From Halogeometricum sp. S3BR5-2 (GTDB taxonomy: Archaea; Halobacteriota; Halobacteria; Halobacteriales; Haloferacaceae): a stretch of DNA of 64,000 bases. The translations under genes and the position numbers were made by a program. Location: positions 62,001-126,000 of the forward strand of contig NZ_JAMQOQ010000007.1 in NCBI RefSeq assembly GCF_031624635.1, in the 5' to 3' direction. A model generated the notes under the pieces. That model searched no databases and was not told the DNA's origin. It worked only from the letters and a program-made list of their open reading frames with translations. Below, piece by piece: positions 18,809 to 28,059 of the stretch (its first letter is position 1; each line of letters begins with the position of its first letter).

Positions 18809-20303
18809 TTCGACCTCCAGCGAACTGATCCATTCAGACGTGCGATCGGAACGCTGGTCGATGAGGGATAGATTGCGAGCGACTCTTTCAGCACCCCAAA
18901 TCAGGGTTGCTGTGCAGTGTCTGCTCTGGATATCCGCGCTGGTCCTGTTCGTTGACACCGCATCAGCGGGGAATGGCCTAACCCTCTCGAAGCAACCCAG
19001 AGACACACTCGCAGTTCCTCGATGGCTCTATCTCGCCACTGGGGGCGCCACTATCGGTGCGTCGGCTCTCCTCGCGAGTTTTGTGACCGATCGAGCGTTT
19101 ATCCGTTATCTTCACAACTGGTCGAAGACCCTCCCAACGATTGAGAGTTGGTGGCAACCAGTAGTCTGGATCGCACGTGGTCTCGGCGTCACCACCCTCG
19201 CTCTCACAGTATATCTCGGATACGTAGGTCCCCAACTCCCGACCTCAAGTCTCGCCATCTTGGTCACGTTCGCTGGAGTTCGTGCTGGCCTGCCCATCTT
19301 CACGTATCTTGTCGGAAATATTTGGCCAGTACTCAATCCGTGGCGGACCGTCGCATCCGTCCTCCCATCTGGATGGCTCGAATATCCAGGCTCGCTCAAG
19401 CGATGGCCGGCGGTTGTAGGGCTGTTGGGTCTCGTCTGGGTCGAAGTTATCTTTCCCGTCAGTACTGTCCCGGCAGTGCTCGCGACCGCAATTGTACTAT
19501 ACACGGCAGTCACGCTCGCCGGTGCGCTCGTGTTCGGCCCCGAACCGTGGTTCGGAAACGTTGACCCTCTCTCCGTACTCTTCCGATTTTACGGTGGCGT
19601 CTCTCCTCTCACACGACACACAGGAACCGTAGAGATGAAGCTCCCAGGAGGGGATCTCCAACACTCGGACGTCGTTGCTGATACCTCTGACATCGCATTC
19701 ATCATCGCACTCGTTTGGGAACTGACGTACAGCGGGTTCATCACGACGAGTGCTGGATCAACGACGATCAGGACCATCGTCGAACTCAACTTCCCTGGGT
19801 TCGTGAGTGCAGAGGTTCGTGCAGTCGCCGTATACACACTCTTGCTCCTCGCTGGATATCTCGTCTTTTTCGCCGCATACTGGTACGCTGGTCGCGTCTC
19901 ACGGCGCCGTACCGGCACCTACATCACTGCTCGAACGATCAGGTATCAGTTCGCGTCCCCACTCTTAGCGATCGCGGCAGGGTATCATCTGGCTCACTAC
20001 GCAGGGCTGTTCGTCTCTCTAAGTCCTGCGCTGGTACTCGCTCTCACATCACCGCTCTCTCCACCGTCGAATCCGCTGGTCCTCTCGCCACCAGGCTGGT
20101 TTGACGGATTCAACATTGCGTCTATCCTCGTCGGACATCTACTCGCCGTCTGGACGGCTCACACTCTGGGATACGACCTCTTCTCCAGCCGACTCGTTGC
20201 GGTCCGGAGCCAGTATCCGTTCGTTGCCGTCATGATCGGTTACACGGTCGTCAGCCTCTGGATTATCTCCCTTCCCGGTGCGATTCCTCCGTATCTATCC
20301 TGA
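18792..20303 (+). CDS. Polytopic membrane protein, about 12 helices
   Basis: 503 residues with many hydrophobic helices from residue 40 to the end. Conserved-looking loop motifs include NIWPVLNPWRTVASVLPSG, YPGSLKRWPAVVGLLGLVWV and EPWFGNVDPLSVLFRFYGG, with a polar outside loop VEMKLPGGDLQHSD. Similar motifs occur in actinobacterial membrane proteins of unknown role. Overlap with the zinc-finger gene and location between two P19-like genes suggest a role in transport of iron, copper or heme, but that is inference from context. Confidence 0.65.
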   Translation: MPSSPDSTSSELIHSDVRSERWSMRDRLRATLSAPQIRVAVQCLLWISALVLFVDTASAGNGLTLSKQPRDTLAVPRWLYLATGGATIGASALLASFVTDRAFIRYLHNWSKTLPTIESWWQPVVWIARGLGVTTLALTVYLGYVGPQLPTSSLAILVTFAGVRAGLPIFTYLVGNIWPVLNPWRTVASVLPSGWLEYPGSLKRWPAVVGLLGLVWVEVIFPVSTVPAVLATAIVLYTAVTLAGALVFGPEPWFGNVDPLSVLFRFYGGVSPLTRHTGTVEMKLPGGDLQHSDVVADTSDIAFIIALVWELTYSGFITTSAGSTTIRTIVELNFPGFVSAEVRAVAVYTLLLLAGYLVFFAAYWYAGRVSRRRTGTYITARTIRYQFASPLLAIAAGYHLAHYAGLFVSLSPALVLALTSPLSPPSNPLVLSPPGWFDGFNIASILVGHLLAVWTAHTLGYDLFSSRLVAVRSQYPFVAVMIGYTVVSLWIISLPGAIPPYLS

Positions 20304-20377
20304 GCACAACAGAATACATCTCACCGGAGAATTTGTGGGCGTGATCGAGACGCTTTAATTTCGGCTCAGTTCCGCCG

Positions 20378-21439
20378 TTAGAGCGTCAGCGTCATCGGTT
20401 TCATATCGACAAACGCAGTTTCGTACCCCTCGTGGCGAGAGGTTTGGGGTGGCGAATCGATAGTTATTGTGAACTCGTCGCCAGACTGCACGTCCGAGAC
20501 GACCGCGCCGTAGTGATAGCGCAGCTTGGGATCGATCGTCGACTGTAAGATTCCATCGAACACCGTGGATCCATCACGAGTTAACGTTCCCGAAACAGAC
20601 ATCATCGGGAGCATAGTTCGATTGTAGGGTGTCCGCGGTGACACGGCTAGATACTGCTGATTTCGATCTCCACCGAACCGCGATGCGTCTTCGAGTACCG
20701 TCACTACAAATTTTGCGTCCCCGCTCGTCGCCGTTCCACGGACATCGCCAGGAAGCGCATCGGGTTTCGGGACCTGAGAACTCGGCAACGTCTCCACATT
20801 CATCAGATCAACTGCGCCCCTCGTTCCTTCCTTGTCTGCAGGGATATCCGTATACGATATCTCTTCGAGTGTAGATTTTCTAAACTCAAACTCGAACGCG
20901 AATGAGACGTTTCCTTCGTTCCCTGACAGAGACCCCACCCGCCGAGTTGACGGACCGCCGACCCGTACTTTGACCGTATAAGAACCGTCTCCATTGAGTT
21001 GAGCGTTGTCACCGAAGTGGAACCCCATCGGTTGGGAGAGCATCGGCCACGGTGCGAACTGATCGACCGAGTTCCCATTTTGAGTGATGTAGACCTGGGG
21101 GTTGATATCGGGGGGAATGATTTCCGTTTCTGTCTCCCATACGACCGGCATCAAGTGAAGCGAATCCTCTGACTGGATGTCTACTTTTGAGATACCATCC
21201 GGCTTCATTAGCCAGAATCGGTGGGCGTACGAATAGGTGAGTGCACAGCTATAGCCGCCTTGAGTCTTCACGTTCGATGTTTTCATCCCCTCGTAGTGGC
21301 TCGGGAAGTAGACGGCATCTGGTCGATTTTCAGGGAGTGGCGGGGCCCGCGCGGACTGCGTCTGAAACAGCCCTGTGCATCCCGCGAGGCCGATTAAGGA
21401 CGTTCCTCCGAGGGTTCCGAGAACGTCACGACGACGCAT
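20378..21439 (-). CDS. P19/Tp34-like iron-transport lipoprotein, third copy
   Basis: 353 residues. Signal MRRRDVLGTLGGTSLIGLAGC is a Tat-type lipoprotein leader. Family motifs: CALTYSYAHRFW, DSLHLMPVVWE, MGFHFGDNAQLNGDGSY, PRTPYNRTMLPMMSVSG and TSRHEGYETAFVDMKPM. The start overlaps the end of the DyP-like peroxidase gene by 14 bases, so the peroxidase and this lipoprotein form one operon. EfeB-type DyP peroxidases work with iron-uptake lipoproteins and permeases in bacteria, which supports an iron-acquisition role here. Confidence 0.72.
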   Translation of the reverse strand: MRRRDVLGTLGGTSLIGLAGCTGLFQTQSARAPPLPENRPDAVYFPSHYEGMKTSNVKTQGGYSCALTYSYAHRFWLMKPDGISKVDIQSEDSLHLMPVVWETETEIIPPDINPQVYITQNGNSVDQFAPWPMLSQPMGFHFGDNAQLNGDGSYTVKVRVGGPSTRRVGSLSGNEGNVSFAFEFEFRKSTLEEISYTDIPADKEGTRGAVDLMNVETLPSSQVPKPDALPGDVRGTATSGDAKFVVTVLEDASRFGGDRNQQYLAVSPRTPYNRTMLPMMSVSGTLTRDGSTVFDGILQSTIDPKLRYHYGAVVSDVQSGDEFTITIDSPPQTSRHEGYETAFVDMKPMTLTL

Positions 21440-22730
21440 TGTCTACCCCTTGAGAATTCTCAGACGGAAGTACGGGCGGAAGTGCACGCAACGGCCGTGG
21501 TGGCACTAAGTAGTTACCGCGGTGCTCTGTCTGAACATACTGGAGAATCCCGTTATTGTTTCGTTGTCCAACCGCTGATTGTTCAACCACATCAGTCCCG
21601 TTCATCGCTTCCCGCGTCGCCACAAAATCACTAATTCCTCGTTGGAGCGCCAGAAAATGGAGGCCTGCCTGTCCGCCGTCGGTTGAATCAAAATCCCGCC
21701 GGAGGATAACTGGGCTGTTGTTTTCGCGGGCGGATGTCATCTTCTGAGAATGACCGACGACACCCATTTCACGAGCGGTCTCAGTCGCGGGTCCGCAGTC
21801 CTCGACCTGACTACTCGTTCCGAGGTTATCTCCTGGTCCTTCCACGACATCGTTTTCGGCGTGATACGGACAGAACATCTTCGCCTCGCGCTGCCAGCGG
21901 TCGTCTTGGTTGTACCACTGATTCAGGTTGAGCTGGAGTTTCGAGATGTGCTGTGTTGTTCCTCCCGCGAACGGCCCCGACTGGATCGTAACTCGGTCCT
22001 CACTCGCCTGATTCTTTTCGAATCCAGATTTGAAACCCATGAATAGAGGCGCATCGTCCGGAACTTTGTCGGCAGGGATCCCATCGGCATCGTCAGCGTT
22101 TTCGGCCGGAAGTCCATCACCAACGAATCCGGTTCGACGGTCGACGACTTCAAACATGTCGGTCAGCGCGGCGTCCGGTTGTTCGATACCGTTGAGGGTT
22201 CCTTTTTTCCCCTTAAGCGCTTCCTCTGCCCCGAGGATGACCGGTGCATTGTTGCTCGCGAGATGGACGACAGCATCGGGCGTATCCAATTCAGGGTCTT
22301 CGAACGAAGCAAGCGCTTTCGGCGCCGGGAGGTCAACGCTTTCGGGGAGTGCCGAATCGAACCGACTGAAGTACGCCGGAGAGTAGCTCATCGTAAGTAA
22401 GAGACCGGTTCCACTCCGTTCGTACGCTCGTTCGACACCACGAAGCGCCTTCTCAACGCTTTTCCTGTCTTTCTCGACTGGCGGACCGCTACGGCTGTAC
22501 TTCAGGTATAGCAGGACGTGATGGCGCGGGGGGACGGTATTTCCCTGGTCGTCTCGTGGGAGCACTTCGTTCCACGCATGTTGACGTCGAGGAAGCGACG
22601 ATAGGTTCTCCGGCCCCGTCGGAACATCTACTGATCCTCGTCCTAGGCACGCACTGAGTGCTGCCGCCCCACCGATAGCGACGGCTGACTTCATAAAATC
22701 CCTCCGCGGGACGCCTCGTCTATCAGCCAT
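21426..22730 (-). CDS. Tat-exported DyP-like (EfeB-type) peroxidase
   Basis: 434 residues with a Tat-lipoprotein leader (VPRRDFMKSAVAIGGAAALSAC). The middle region carries ferredoxin-like-fold segments (HHVLLYLKYSRSGPPVEKDR, AVVHLASNNAPVILGAEEAL). The C-terminal part resembles the end of DyP/EfeB enzymes (SPVILRRDFDSTDGGQAGLHFLALQRG then ISDFVATREAM). DyP enzymes bind heme and use peroxide; EfeB members act in iron or heme acquisition outside the cell. The heme-ligand region is divergent, so enzymatic activity is uncertain. Upstream of and overlapping a P19-like gene, which fits an Efe-like iron system. Confidence 0.7.
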   Translation of the reverse strand: MADRRGVPRRDFMKSAVAIGGAAALSACLGRGSVDVPTGPENLSSLPRRQHAWNEVLPRDDQGNTVPPRHHVLLYLKYSRSGPPVEKDRKSVEKALRGVERAYERSGTGLLLTMSYSPAYFSRFDSALPESVDLPAPKALASFEDPELDTPDAVVHLASNNAPVILGAEEALKGKKGTLNGIEQPDAALTDMFEVVDRRTGFVGDGLPAENADDADGIPADKVPDDAPLFMGFKSGFEKNQASEDRVTIQSGPFAGGTTQHISKLQLNLNQWYNQDDRWQREAKMFCPYHAENDVVEGPGDNLGTSSQVEDCGPATETAREMGVVGHSQKMTSARENNSPVILRRDFDSTDGGQAGLHFLALQRGISDFVATREAMNGTDVVEQSAVGQRNNNGILQYVQTEHRGNYLVPPRPLRALPPVLPSENSQGVDNASS

Positions 22731-22922
22731 TAATTCGAATTCGGTCCACAGACAAAAATGGGTTCTGGTGAACTTATCGAACCGGATGACCGCCGATCAG
22801 GCGGGTATCGCGTGACTGCGAACCTTCGCTCGTTCAAACGAACAAAGTCGCGCGAACGCGGTCGTAGAGTCGGATAGATAATCGGCCGTGGAGAGATCGT
22901 TCAGCGGGTGGATGCCATTCCG

Positions 22923-24014
22923 TCAGTTAATCGTTGCCGAAGGAGATGCAGGATTCGGTTCGGGAACCGAGCCACCGGCCGATTGGAGCAGGCTACCGAG
23001 CAACATCATGATACTTAGCGCGAAGAACACGCCGCCGACGGGCGACGTCGGAATCATGAACGACCAGTAGATCGGTGTCGCAGCCGTGCCGAAGAGGACA
23101 CTCAGTACGCCATAGAACGCGGGTGCACAGCAACAACATGCGGTCGCACCGGACGTCGCGAGCGATCCGGAGAGCATCTTCCTCCCGGCGACCGACCCGC
23201 TGTTTGTCCATTGCTGCGTCACGACCGCTACGTTGAGGCCGACGAGACTACCCAGCACTCCCATGACCAAGACCGTTCCAACGGAGATATATCCAGTGAA
23301 GGGGATCGACGGAAAGTACCACTCAACGGCTGGCCACACCACGAGTGGACTGGCGACTTCGTACGGGATGACGAACGCCTCCGTCGGGACATTGACACCG
23401 TCATCGGGGTTGAAACTCATCGTTCCCCCGGAGAACGCGAAGAAGACGCTCATCAACAGACCCGCCGCGATGCCGAAGAGCTTCGGTTTCGTCTGCAGGC
23501 GGATACTCTGGATGATCCCCCGAGCGTCCGACCAGACGATGGCTGTGAGAACGGCGGGAAGCGAGAGAGCGAGGAGGTAACCTAGTGGATTCGTGTATCC
23601 CTGATTCGGCATCACCACCGGGTAGGCAATCCAACTTCCGAGTATCACGCACAGGACCGCGTACAGTGGTTTCGTCGGCCACTTGAGTCGCACCGTAGCG
23701 AACCCACCTACTGCTAAGAGTGTACTCGCTACGAGGCTCAGTGGCGGATATATATCGACGAGTTTCGGCGGCGTCGTTCCGACAACTTGGAGTTCGACGA
23801 GACCGATTCCACTGAAGGCGACCGAGACGACCCCGCCGGCGAGGATGACCGCAGCGGCACGAAACGATACGATACCTCGACGAGCGGAAGCGACTGATCC
23901 TGCTATTCCACCGATTCCGACGATCAGTAAGACGAACAGAAGCCAGTGTGGCGTCCCCGCGTGAGTGGTTCCTGAATGTGCTGCAGCGGGTGTAGAGAAC
24001 GCTCCAACCGCCAC
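22923..24014 (-). CDS. Polytopic membrane protein with a Cys-rich motif and disrupted signal peptide
   Basis: 363 residues from GTG 24014. About nine hydrophobic helices. A notable cluster GATACCCCAPAFYGVLS lies near residue 305. Reading upstream in frame gives a natural signal peptide (ITALGLALVAVGAFSTPAAAHSG) preceded by ATG at 24053, but codon 5 is TGA (24039-24041). The original start is therefore separated by a nonsense codon, and the called product lacks half of its signal. Family unknown to me. Position between the DyP operon and the ABC pair suggests metal or redox work. Confidence 0.6.
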   Translation of the reverse strand: MAVGAFSTPAAAHSGTTHAGTPHWLLFVLLIVGIGGIAGSVASARRGIVSFRAAAVILAGGVVSVAFSGIGLVELQVVGTTPPKLVDIYPPLSLVASTLLAVGGFATVRLKWPTKPLYAVLCVILGSWIAYPVVMPNQGYTNPLGYLLALSLPAVLTAIVWSDARGIIQSIRLQTKPKLFGIAAGLLMSVFFAFSGGTMSFNPDDGVNVPTEAFVIPYEVASPLVVWPAVEWYFPSIPFTGYISVGTVLVMGVLGSLVGLNVAVVTQQWTNSGSVAGRKMLSGSLATSGATACCCCAPAFYGVLSVLFGTAATPIYWSFMIPTSPVGGVFFALSIMMLLGSLLQSAGGSVPEPNPASPSATIN

Positions 24015-24147
24015 GAGAGCGAGACCGAGTGCCGTGATTCATCGATGAAGCATCCGTACCTTAGAGGTCGGTCACACGGCAAAGTGTGTTTTGGTGCGGA
24101 CGACGAGTACGGGAGACGACGTCAATGGGCGGGTGCTGCGTCCAGCG

Positions 24148-24966
24148 TCACCTGTCAACTGAGCTCCAGACAAAGAAGGCGGTGGCGGTAAGCGAAAGGA
24201 GCGTCCACGCCAGAAGTACGAACGTCGACATGAACGTCTCGACCAACGAGACGTTCGCTGACGCAGTCACCGGAGCGACGGTCAGAGAGAGGACGAGATT
24301 CCGGTAGGCCCCGTTGGGACTCAGGAGCGCCAGGGCGGCGCTTGCTTCCCCACCACCTACTCCGAGCCCGACAACGGCGGCAATGTCGAAGCCGAACACG
24401 ACGACCAAAAATGCGACGAGCGTCGCGACGATGCCGCGGCGCGCGTCTCGTGCGACGGCCGAAATGAGGTGAAAGACGGCCAGCGTGACGGCACCGAGAA
24501 CGGCCGTCAATACAACGAACCGAAGGTACAGCACCGGTGAGTCCAGACCGGTCGACTGCGGAAGAAACGTCGCAGCGCGACCGAACAGCGGAACGGCGAA
24601 GACGAGTACTACGAGCGGGAGCACGATGCTGGCGAGGAGTGCGAGGAGCCGGGCCAGATACACTCCGAGAACGTACTCGCCGCGAGTCACCGGGTACGTC
24701 TGGTGGATATCGAGCTCATCGCGTTCGCGTTCGCCCACGATCGCGGGATACCCGAACGCGCCGGCGAACAGCGGAACTAAGAGTTCGACCGGAGTCAAAA
24801 GCGAAAGGACGAGAGGAACGTATCCGCTGACACCGCTCGTTAACGCGACGGCGACCACGAGCAGGAAGAATCCCACCGATAGGAGGAGGTAGGTCTTGGT
24901 TCGCCAGACTGTCACGAGTTCCCGCCCGAACACCACTCGGATTCGGTCGGCCCACGAGTACGTCAC
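24148..24966 (-). CDS. nosY: ABC-2 type permease, NosY-like
   Basis: 272 residues with six hydrophobic segments and the NosY-type landmark IVGERERDELDIHQTYPVTRGEYVLGVYL between helices 2 and 3. In nitrous-oxide reductase maturation, NosY forms the membrane part of an ABC transporter with NosF and works with NosD. Its start overlaps the end of the ATPase gene by four bases, so both are co-translated. Assignment to Nos rests mainly on the adjacent NosD-type gene; generic ABC-2 export is the alternative. Confidence 0.75.
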   Translation of the reverse strand: MTYSWADRIRVVFGRELVTVWRTKTYLLLSVGFFLLVVAVALTSGVSGYVPLVLSLLTPVELLVPLFAGAFGYPAIVGERERDELDIHQTYPVTRGEYVLGVYLARLLALLASIVLPLVVLVFAVPLFGRAATFLPQSTGLDSPVLYLRFVVLTAVLGAVTLAVFHLISAVARDARRGIVATLVAFLVVVFGFDIAAVVGLGVGGGEASAALALLSPNGAYRNLVLSLTVAPVTASANVSLVETFMSTFVLLAWTLLSLTATAFFVWSSVDR

Positions 24967-25703
24967 GACTCACCTCGCGTCCCGGTTTGAACTGCCGGTC
25001 CGTCCGGAATCGAATCGAGGAATGCGGCCGTCAGCGAGTCGTTTGGTCCAGCGTCAATGAGTTCACGCGGCGTCCCCGCTCGACGAACCGTCCCGCTATC
25101 GAGGAGCACGACGTAGTCCGTCCGAGTGGCTCCCGCGAGGTCGTGTGAACTGAGTACGACTGTGGTCTCCTCGCTGGCGATGTCACCGACGATGTCGAAG
25201 ACGTGCTCTCGCATTCGGGGGTCGAGCCCCGAGGTCGGTTCGTCGAGGACGACCACAGGCGGATCCCCGAGAAGGCTCTGTGCGATGCCGAGCAGTCGAC
25301 GCATCCCGCCGGACAGTTGTCCGACCCGTCGGTCACGAACGTCGAGGAGGCCGACTTGTTCCATCGACGCTTCCACGTCGACGCTTGCCTTGAGGAGATC
25401 ACCGTAGTACGTGAGCGTCTCATCGACCGAGAACTGTGTTCGGAAGCGAGGGTCCTGCGGGAGGTATCCGATCGGTCGCTCCGTTTCGATTGGGACTCGA
25501 CGACTTCCGCCATCGGATCCGAGAACACCGGCAACGACGCGTAACAGCGTCGTTTTTCCCGACCCGTTCGGACCGACGATCGCCGTCACCTCGTCTGTGG
25601 CGAATTCCAGAGAGATACCGTCGAGAACGGTCAGATCTCCGAACGAGCGGGTGATGTCTTCCAGCTGTACAATCACCTCTTTACTGTCCTCGGAGCCACG
25701 CAT
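24963..25703 (-). CDS. nosF: ABC transporter ATPase, NosF-like
   Basis: 246 residues from ATG 25703 (MRGSEDSKEVIVQLED); longer upstream starts would overlap the divergent promoter region. Walker A GPNGSGKTT, Q-loop in GYLPQDPRFR, signature QLSGGMRRLLGIAQSL, Walker B VVVLDEPTSGLDP and the switch His in VVLSSHDLAG are all intact. Forms the transporter with the overlapping NosY-like permease and probably energises maturation of a copper enzyme together with the divergently encoded NosD-type protein. Confidence 0.85.
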   Translation of the reverse strand: MRGSEDSKEVIVQLEDITRSFGDLTVLDGISLEFATDEVTAIVGPNGSGKTTLLRVVAGVLGSDGGSRRVPIETERPIGYLPQDPRFRTQFSVDETLTYYGDLLKASVDVEASMEQVGLLDVRDRRVGQLSGGMRRLLGIAQSLLGDPPVVVLDEPTSGLDPRMREHVFDIVGDIASEETTVVLSSHDLAGATRTDYVVLLDSGTVRRAGTPRELIDAGPNDSLTAAFLDSIPDGPAVQTGTRGES

Positions 25704-25797
25704 ACAGGTCCGTCTCTCTGCTGGTGTGAAATGGTTGTCGGCACGCACTGCAACCCTGACGAAGGAGTTTTGACTACCACGTGCATAACTCAAACTG

Positions 25798-27753
25798 ATG
25801 CGGACCCGTCTCGCGATTCTCGGGCTTGTGGTCGTCCTCGTAGTTGGTAGCGTCCCGTTTGCTGTTGGAGTCTCCCCGGATCGGAAGGCCGGTGCTGTCG
25901 ACTTCGAGGACACCGTCAGCGTCGGAATCTCTGAGGGCGTCGTACGAGAAGCCCAGCGGTCGTCGCTCGTGCTTCCGAAAGCCCAAGTCTTCTACTCTCA
26001 GTATCGGTACCCCGTCGGCTACTACGGTATCACCTCCCTCCTGACCGACCTGCAGACAGGGTCTGAACGGGGTCTCGGCCGTCCGCTCCAGATTTACGTC
26101 ACAGACTTCTCCGGTGAACCGATTCAACTCGACTCGGACGGCACGCTTCGACTGTCAAACGCGCGGAAAGCAGGCTGGGTGCGCGCGTCTGAAGCGTTCT
26201 TCGTCGTCGGTAGCCGAGCCCGCGTTCCGACGCGTGACTCCGTTGCTGTTCCCTTCTCGACCCGAACCGACGCTGCAGCGTTCGTATCCAAGTACGGCGG
26301 ACGAGTCGTCCGGTGGGACGACGTACGAACCCGAGAGGAGGATTCAATCGGACACACGACTGAGGAATGGAAACAGATCGTAGACGAACGAGAGGCACGG
26401 ACAGATTCGACCGTGACCTCACGACGGACGTTACTCGACCGGCCGGTCTCCGTCGTCGTCGGCGAGGACGCGCCGACGCTCACCGCTGCCCTGAGGGATG
26501 CCCCGCCGAACACGAGTATCCGCGTCCCGGCCGGAACGTACAACGTCTCCAACGTCACCGTGAGTAAGCCGGTAACGATTCGAGGAGCGGGACAGAACCG
26601 AACGCACCTCGTCGGTGACAGGACGGGGACTGTGATGACCATGACGGCGCCGCGAACGGCCGTCGCGAATCTCAGTCTCTCCGGCGTCGGCCCCGCTCGG
26701 AGCGGTAACAACGTCACGGCCGGCGCCGTCACCGTCGATAAGACGTCGTGGAACTACAACATGCGAAAGGTCCACGGATACGGCGACGCCGCGGTCGTCT
26801 TCGATACCGCGGGAGAATCCTTCGTCTCCCGAGTCCGGATCAACACCACGTCGAACGGGATTATTGCCCGCGACAGTCCAAACGTGACCATCTCGAATCT
26901 CACGTTGTACGGCACGAAACGATGGGACGAGGGATTCCTCGGTGTCGCGGCTATCGGTTCGTCGGTCGTGGTGCAGGACTCGGCCTTCTACGGCGGGAAA
27001 GTCGGCGTCTTCGCCCTCGACGTGGACGATCTCGTCGTTCGCGACTCGCGGATGGAGGGCATGATGCTCGGTGTGTTCAACCTCTACGGCCGGAATCTGT
27101 TGATCAGTAACAACCGAGTCGAAGACACCGGCTACGGTATCTACGTCGAGATGCGGTCCTCGGAGACGGCCGTCGTCGGTAACTCAGTGCGGCGGAGCGG
27201 GAACGGCGTTATCGTCGCCGGAACTGAAAACTACGTCTCGGGCAACGTCCTGACGCAGAACCGCGCCGGTCTTCTCGTCGAAGGACACTACTCGCTGTAT
27301 CGCCGGAACGTCCTCGCGTACAACCGCATCGGACTCAGGAGTCTCACGCTGCTCCCGACGAATACCGTCACGGACAACGACGTGGTGCGAAACGGGAAAC
27401 CGGTCACGACTTCGGCGTACGATATCGTCCACGTGTGGCGCGGGAACTACTGGTCGAGCGCACCCGGTGTGAGACGAACCCCGAGTGGGAGTCTCGTCCG
27501 GTCGTTCCGTCCGACCGGGTCGGTAGACCGCGCTGTCGGTCGCGTACCGTACGCGAACACCGTTGCCCACTCTCCGACGGTAACGGTCTTACGGCAACTC
27601 CAGCAGTTCGTCCCAGGACTTCGCAAAGGGGGCGTCGTGGACCCTGCTCCGGCGGCCGACCCGATTCGTGACGACGTCGTGAAGCGAGTCCAGGAGACGT
27701 ACAATCGAACGGGTAAGAGCGAGGATGACGATTCGTGGGACTATCGTTCGTGA
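25798..27753 (+). CDS. nosD: NosL-like domain fused to NosD-type beta-helix protein
   Basis: 651 residues. The signal peptide is LGLVVVLVVGSVPFAVG. Residues about 35-180 resemble NosL (ITSLLTDLQTGSERGLG, LQIYVTDFSGEPIQL, VRASEAFFVVGSRARVPT, AFVSKYGGRVVRWDDV) but lack the usual copper motif with Cys-Gly-Met. Residues about 215-560 form a right-handed parallel beta-helix of the NosD/CASH type with PAGTYNVSNVTVSKPVTIRG and repeated N-x-V rungs. NosD and NosL help deliver copper and sulfur to N2O reductase. It is divergent from the NosF/NosY pair by 94 bp. No nosZ is in this window, so the client enzyme is unknown. Confidence 0.82.
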   Translation: MRTRLAILGLVVVLVVGSVPFAVGVSPDRKAGAVDFEDTVSVGISEGVVREAQRSSLVLPKAQVFYSQYRYPVGYYGITSLLTDLQTGSERGLGRPLQIYVTDFSGEPIQLDSDGTLRLSNARKAGWVRASEAFFVVGSRARVPTRDSVAVPFSTRTDAAAFVSKYGGRVVRWDDVRTREEDSIGHTTEEWKQIVDEREARTDSTVTSRRTLLDRPVSVVVGEDAPTLTAALRDAPPNTSIRVPAGTYNVSNVTVSKPVTIRGAGQNRTHLVGDRTGTVMTMTAPRTAVANLSLSGVGPARSGNNVTAGAVTVDKTSWNYNMRKVHGYGDAAVVFDTAGESFVSRVRINTTSNGIIARDSPNVTISNLTLYGTKRWDEGFLGVAAIGSSVVVQDSAFYGGKVGVFALDVDDLVVRDSRMEGMMLGVFNLYGRNLLISNNRVEDTGYGIYVEMRSSETAVVGNSVRRSGNGVIVAGTENYVSGNVLTQNRAGLLVEGHYSLYRRNVLAYNRIGLRSLTLLPTNTVTDNDVVRNGKPVTTSAYDIVHVWRGNYWSSAPGVRRTPSGSLVRSFRPTGSVDRAVGRVPYANTVAHSPTVTVLRQLQQFVPGLRKGGVVDPAPAADPIRDDVVKRVQETYNRTGKSEDDDSWDYRS

Positions 27754-27827
27754 TTGTCGGCTAACTGCCGTCAATCAGGAGGTGTTGGTAGGGTCATCGT
27801 CATTCCAAGTCGTGAATACTGATTCTC

Positions 27828-27968
27828 AGCCTTGTTTAGACGCGGTGCAGATTACTCGCTACGGACGTTGTCCGAACAACGAAATCAGATAGAGAGGCGC
27901 TCACGAACTGAATCTCTTCACCCAACAGAGCCACTAACCTGCGCCTTCAGTTGCGTCTAAACAAGGCC
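27828..27968. mobile_element. MITE-like element with 15-bp terminal inverted repeats
   Basis: GCCTTGTTTAGACGC at 27829-27843 is repeated as its exact reverse complement at 27953-27967. The element is 141 bp and has no coding capacity. It is flanked by a 9-bp direct repeat, CTGATTCTC, at 27819-27827 and 27969-27977, as expected for a target-site duplication. The parent transposase is not in this window. Confidence 0.8.
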
Positions 27969-28059
27969 CTGATTCTCTATTCGGACCGTGAGCTATGAGA
28001 ATGGCCGTCGGTACTGTCACCGCTTCTCTGTTTGCACCCACGTTCGTCAGTGCGTTGGC

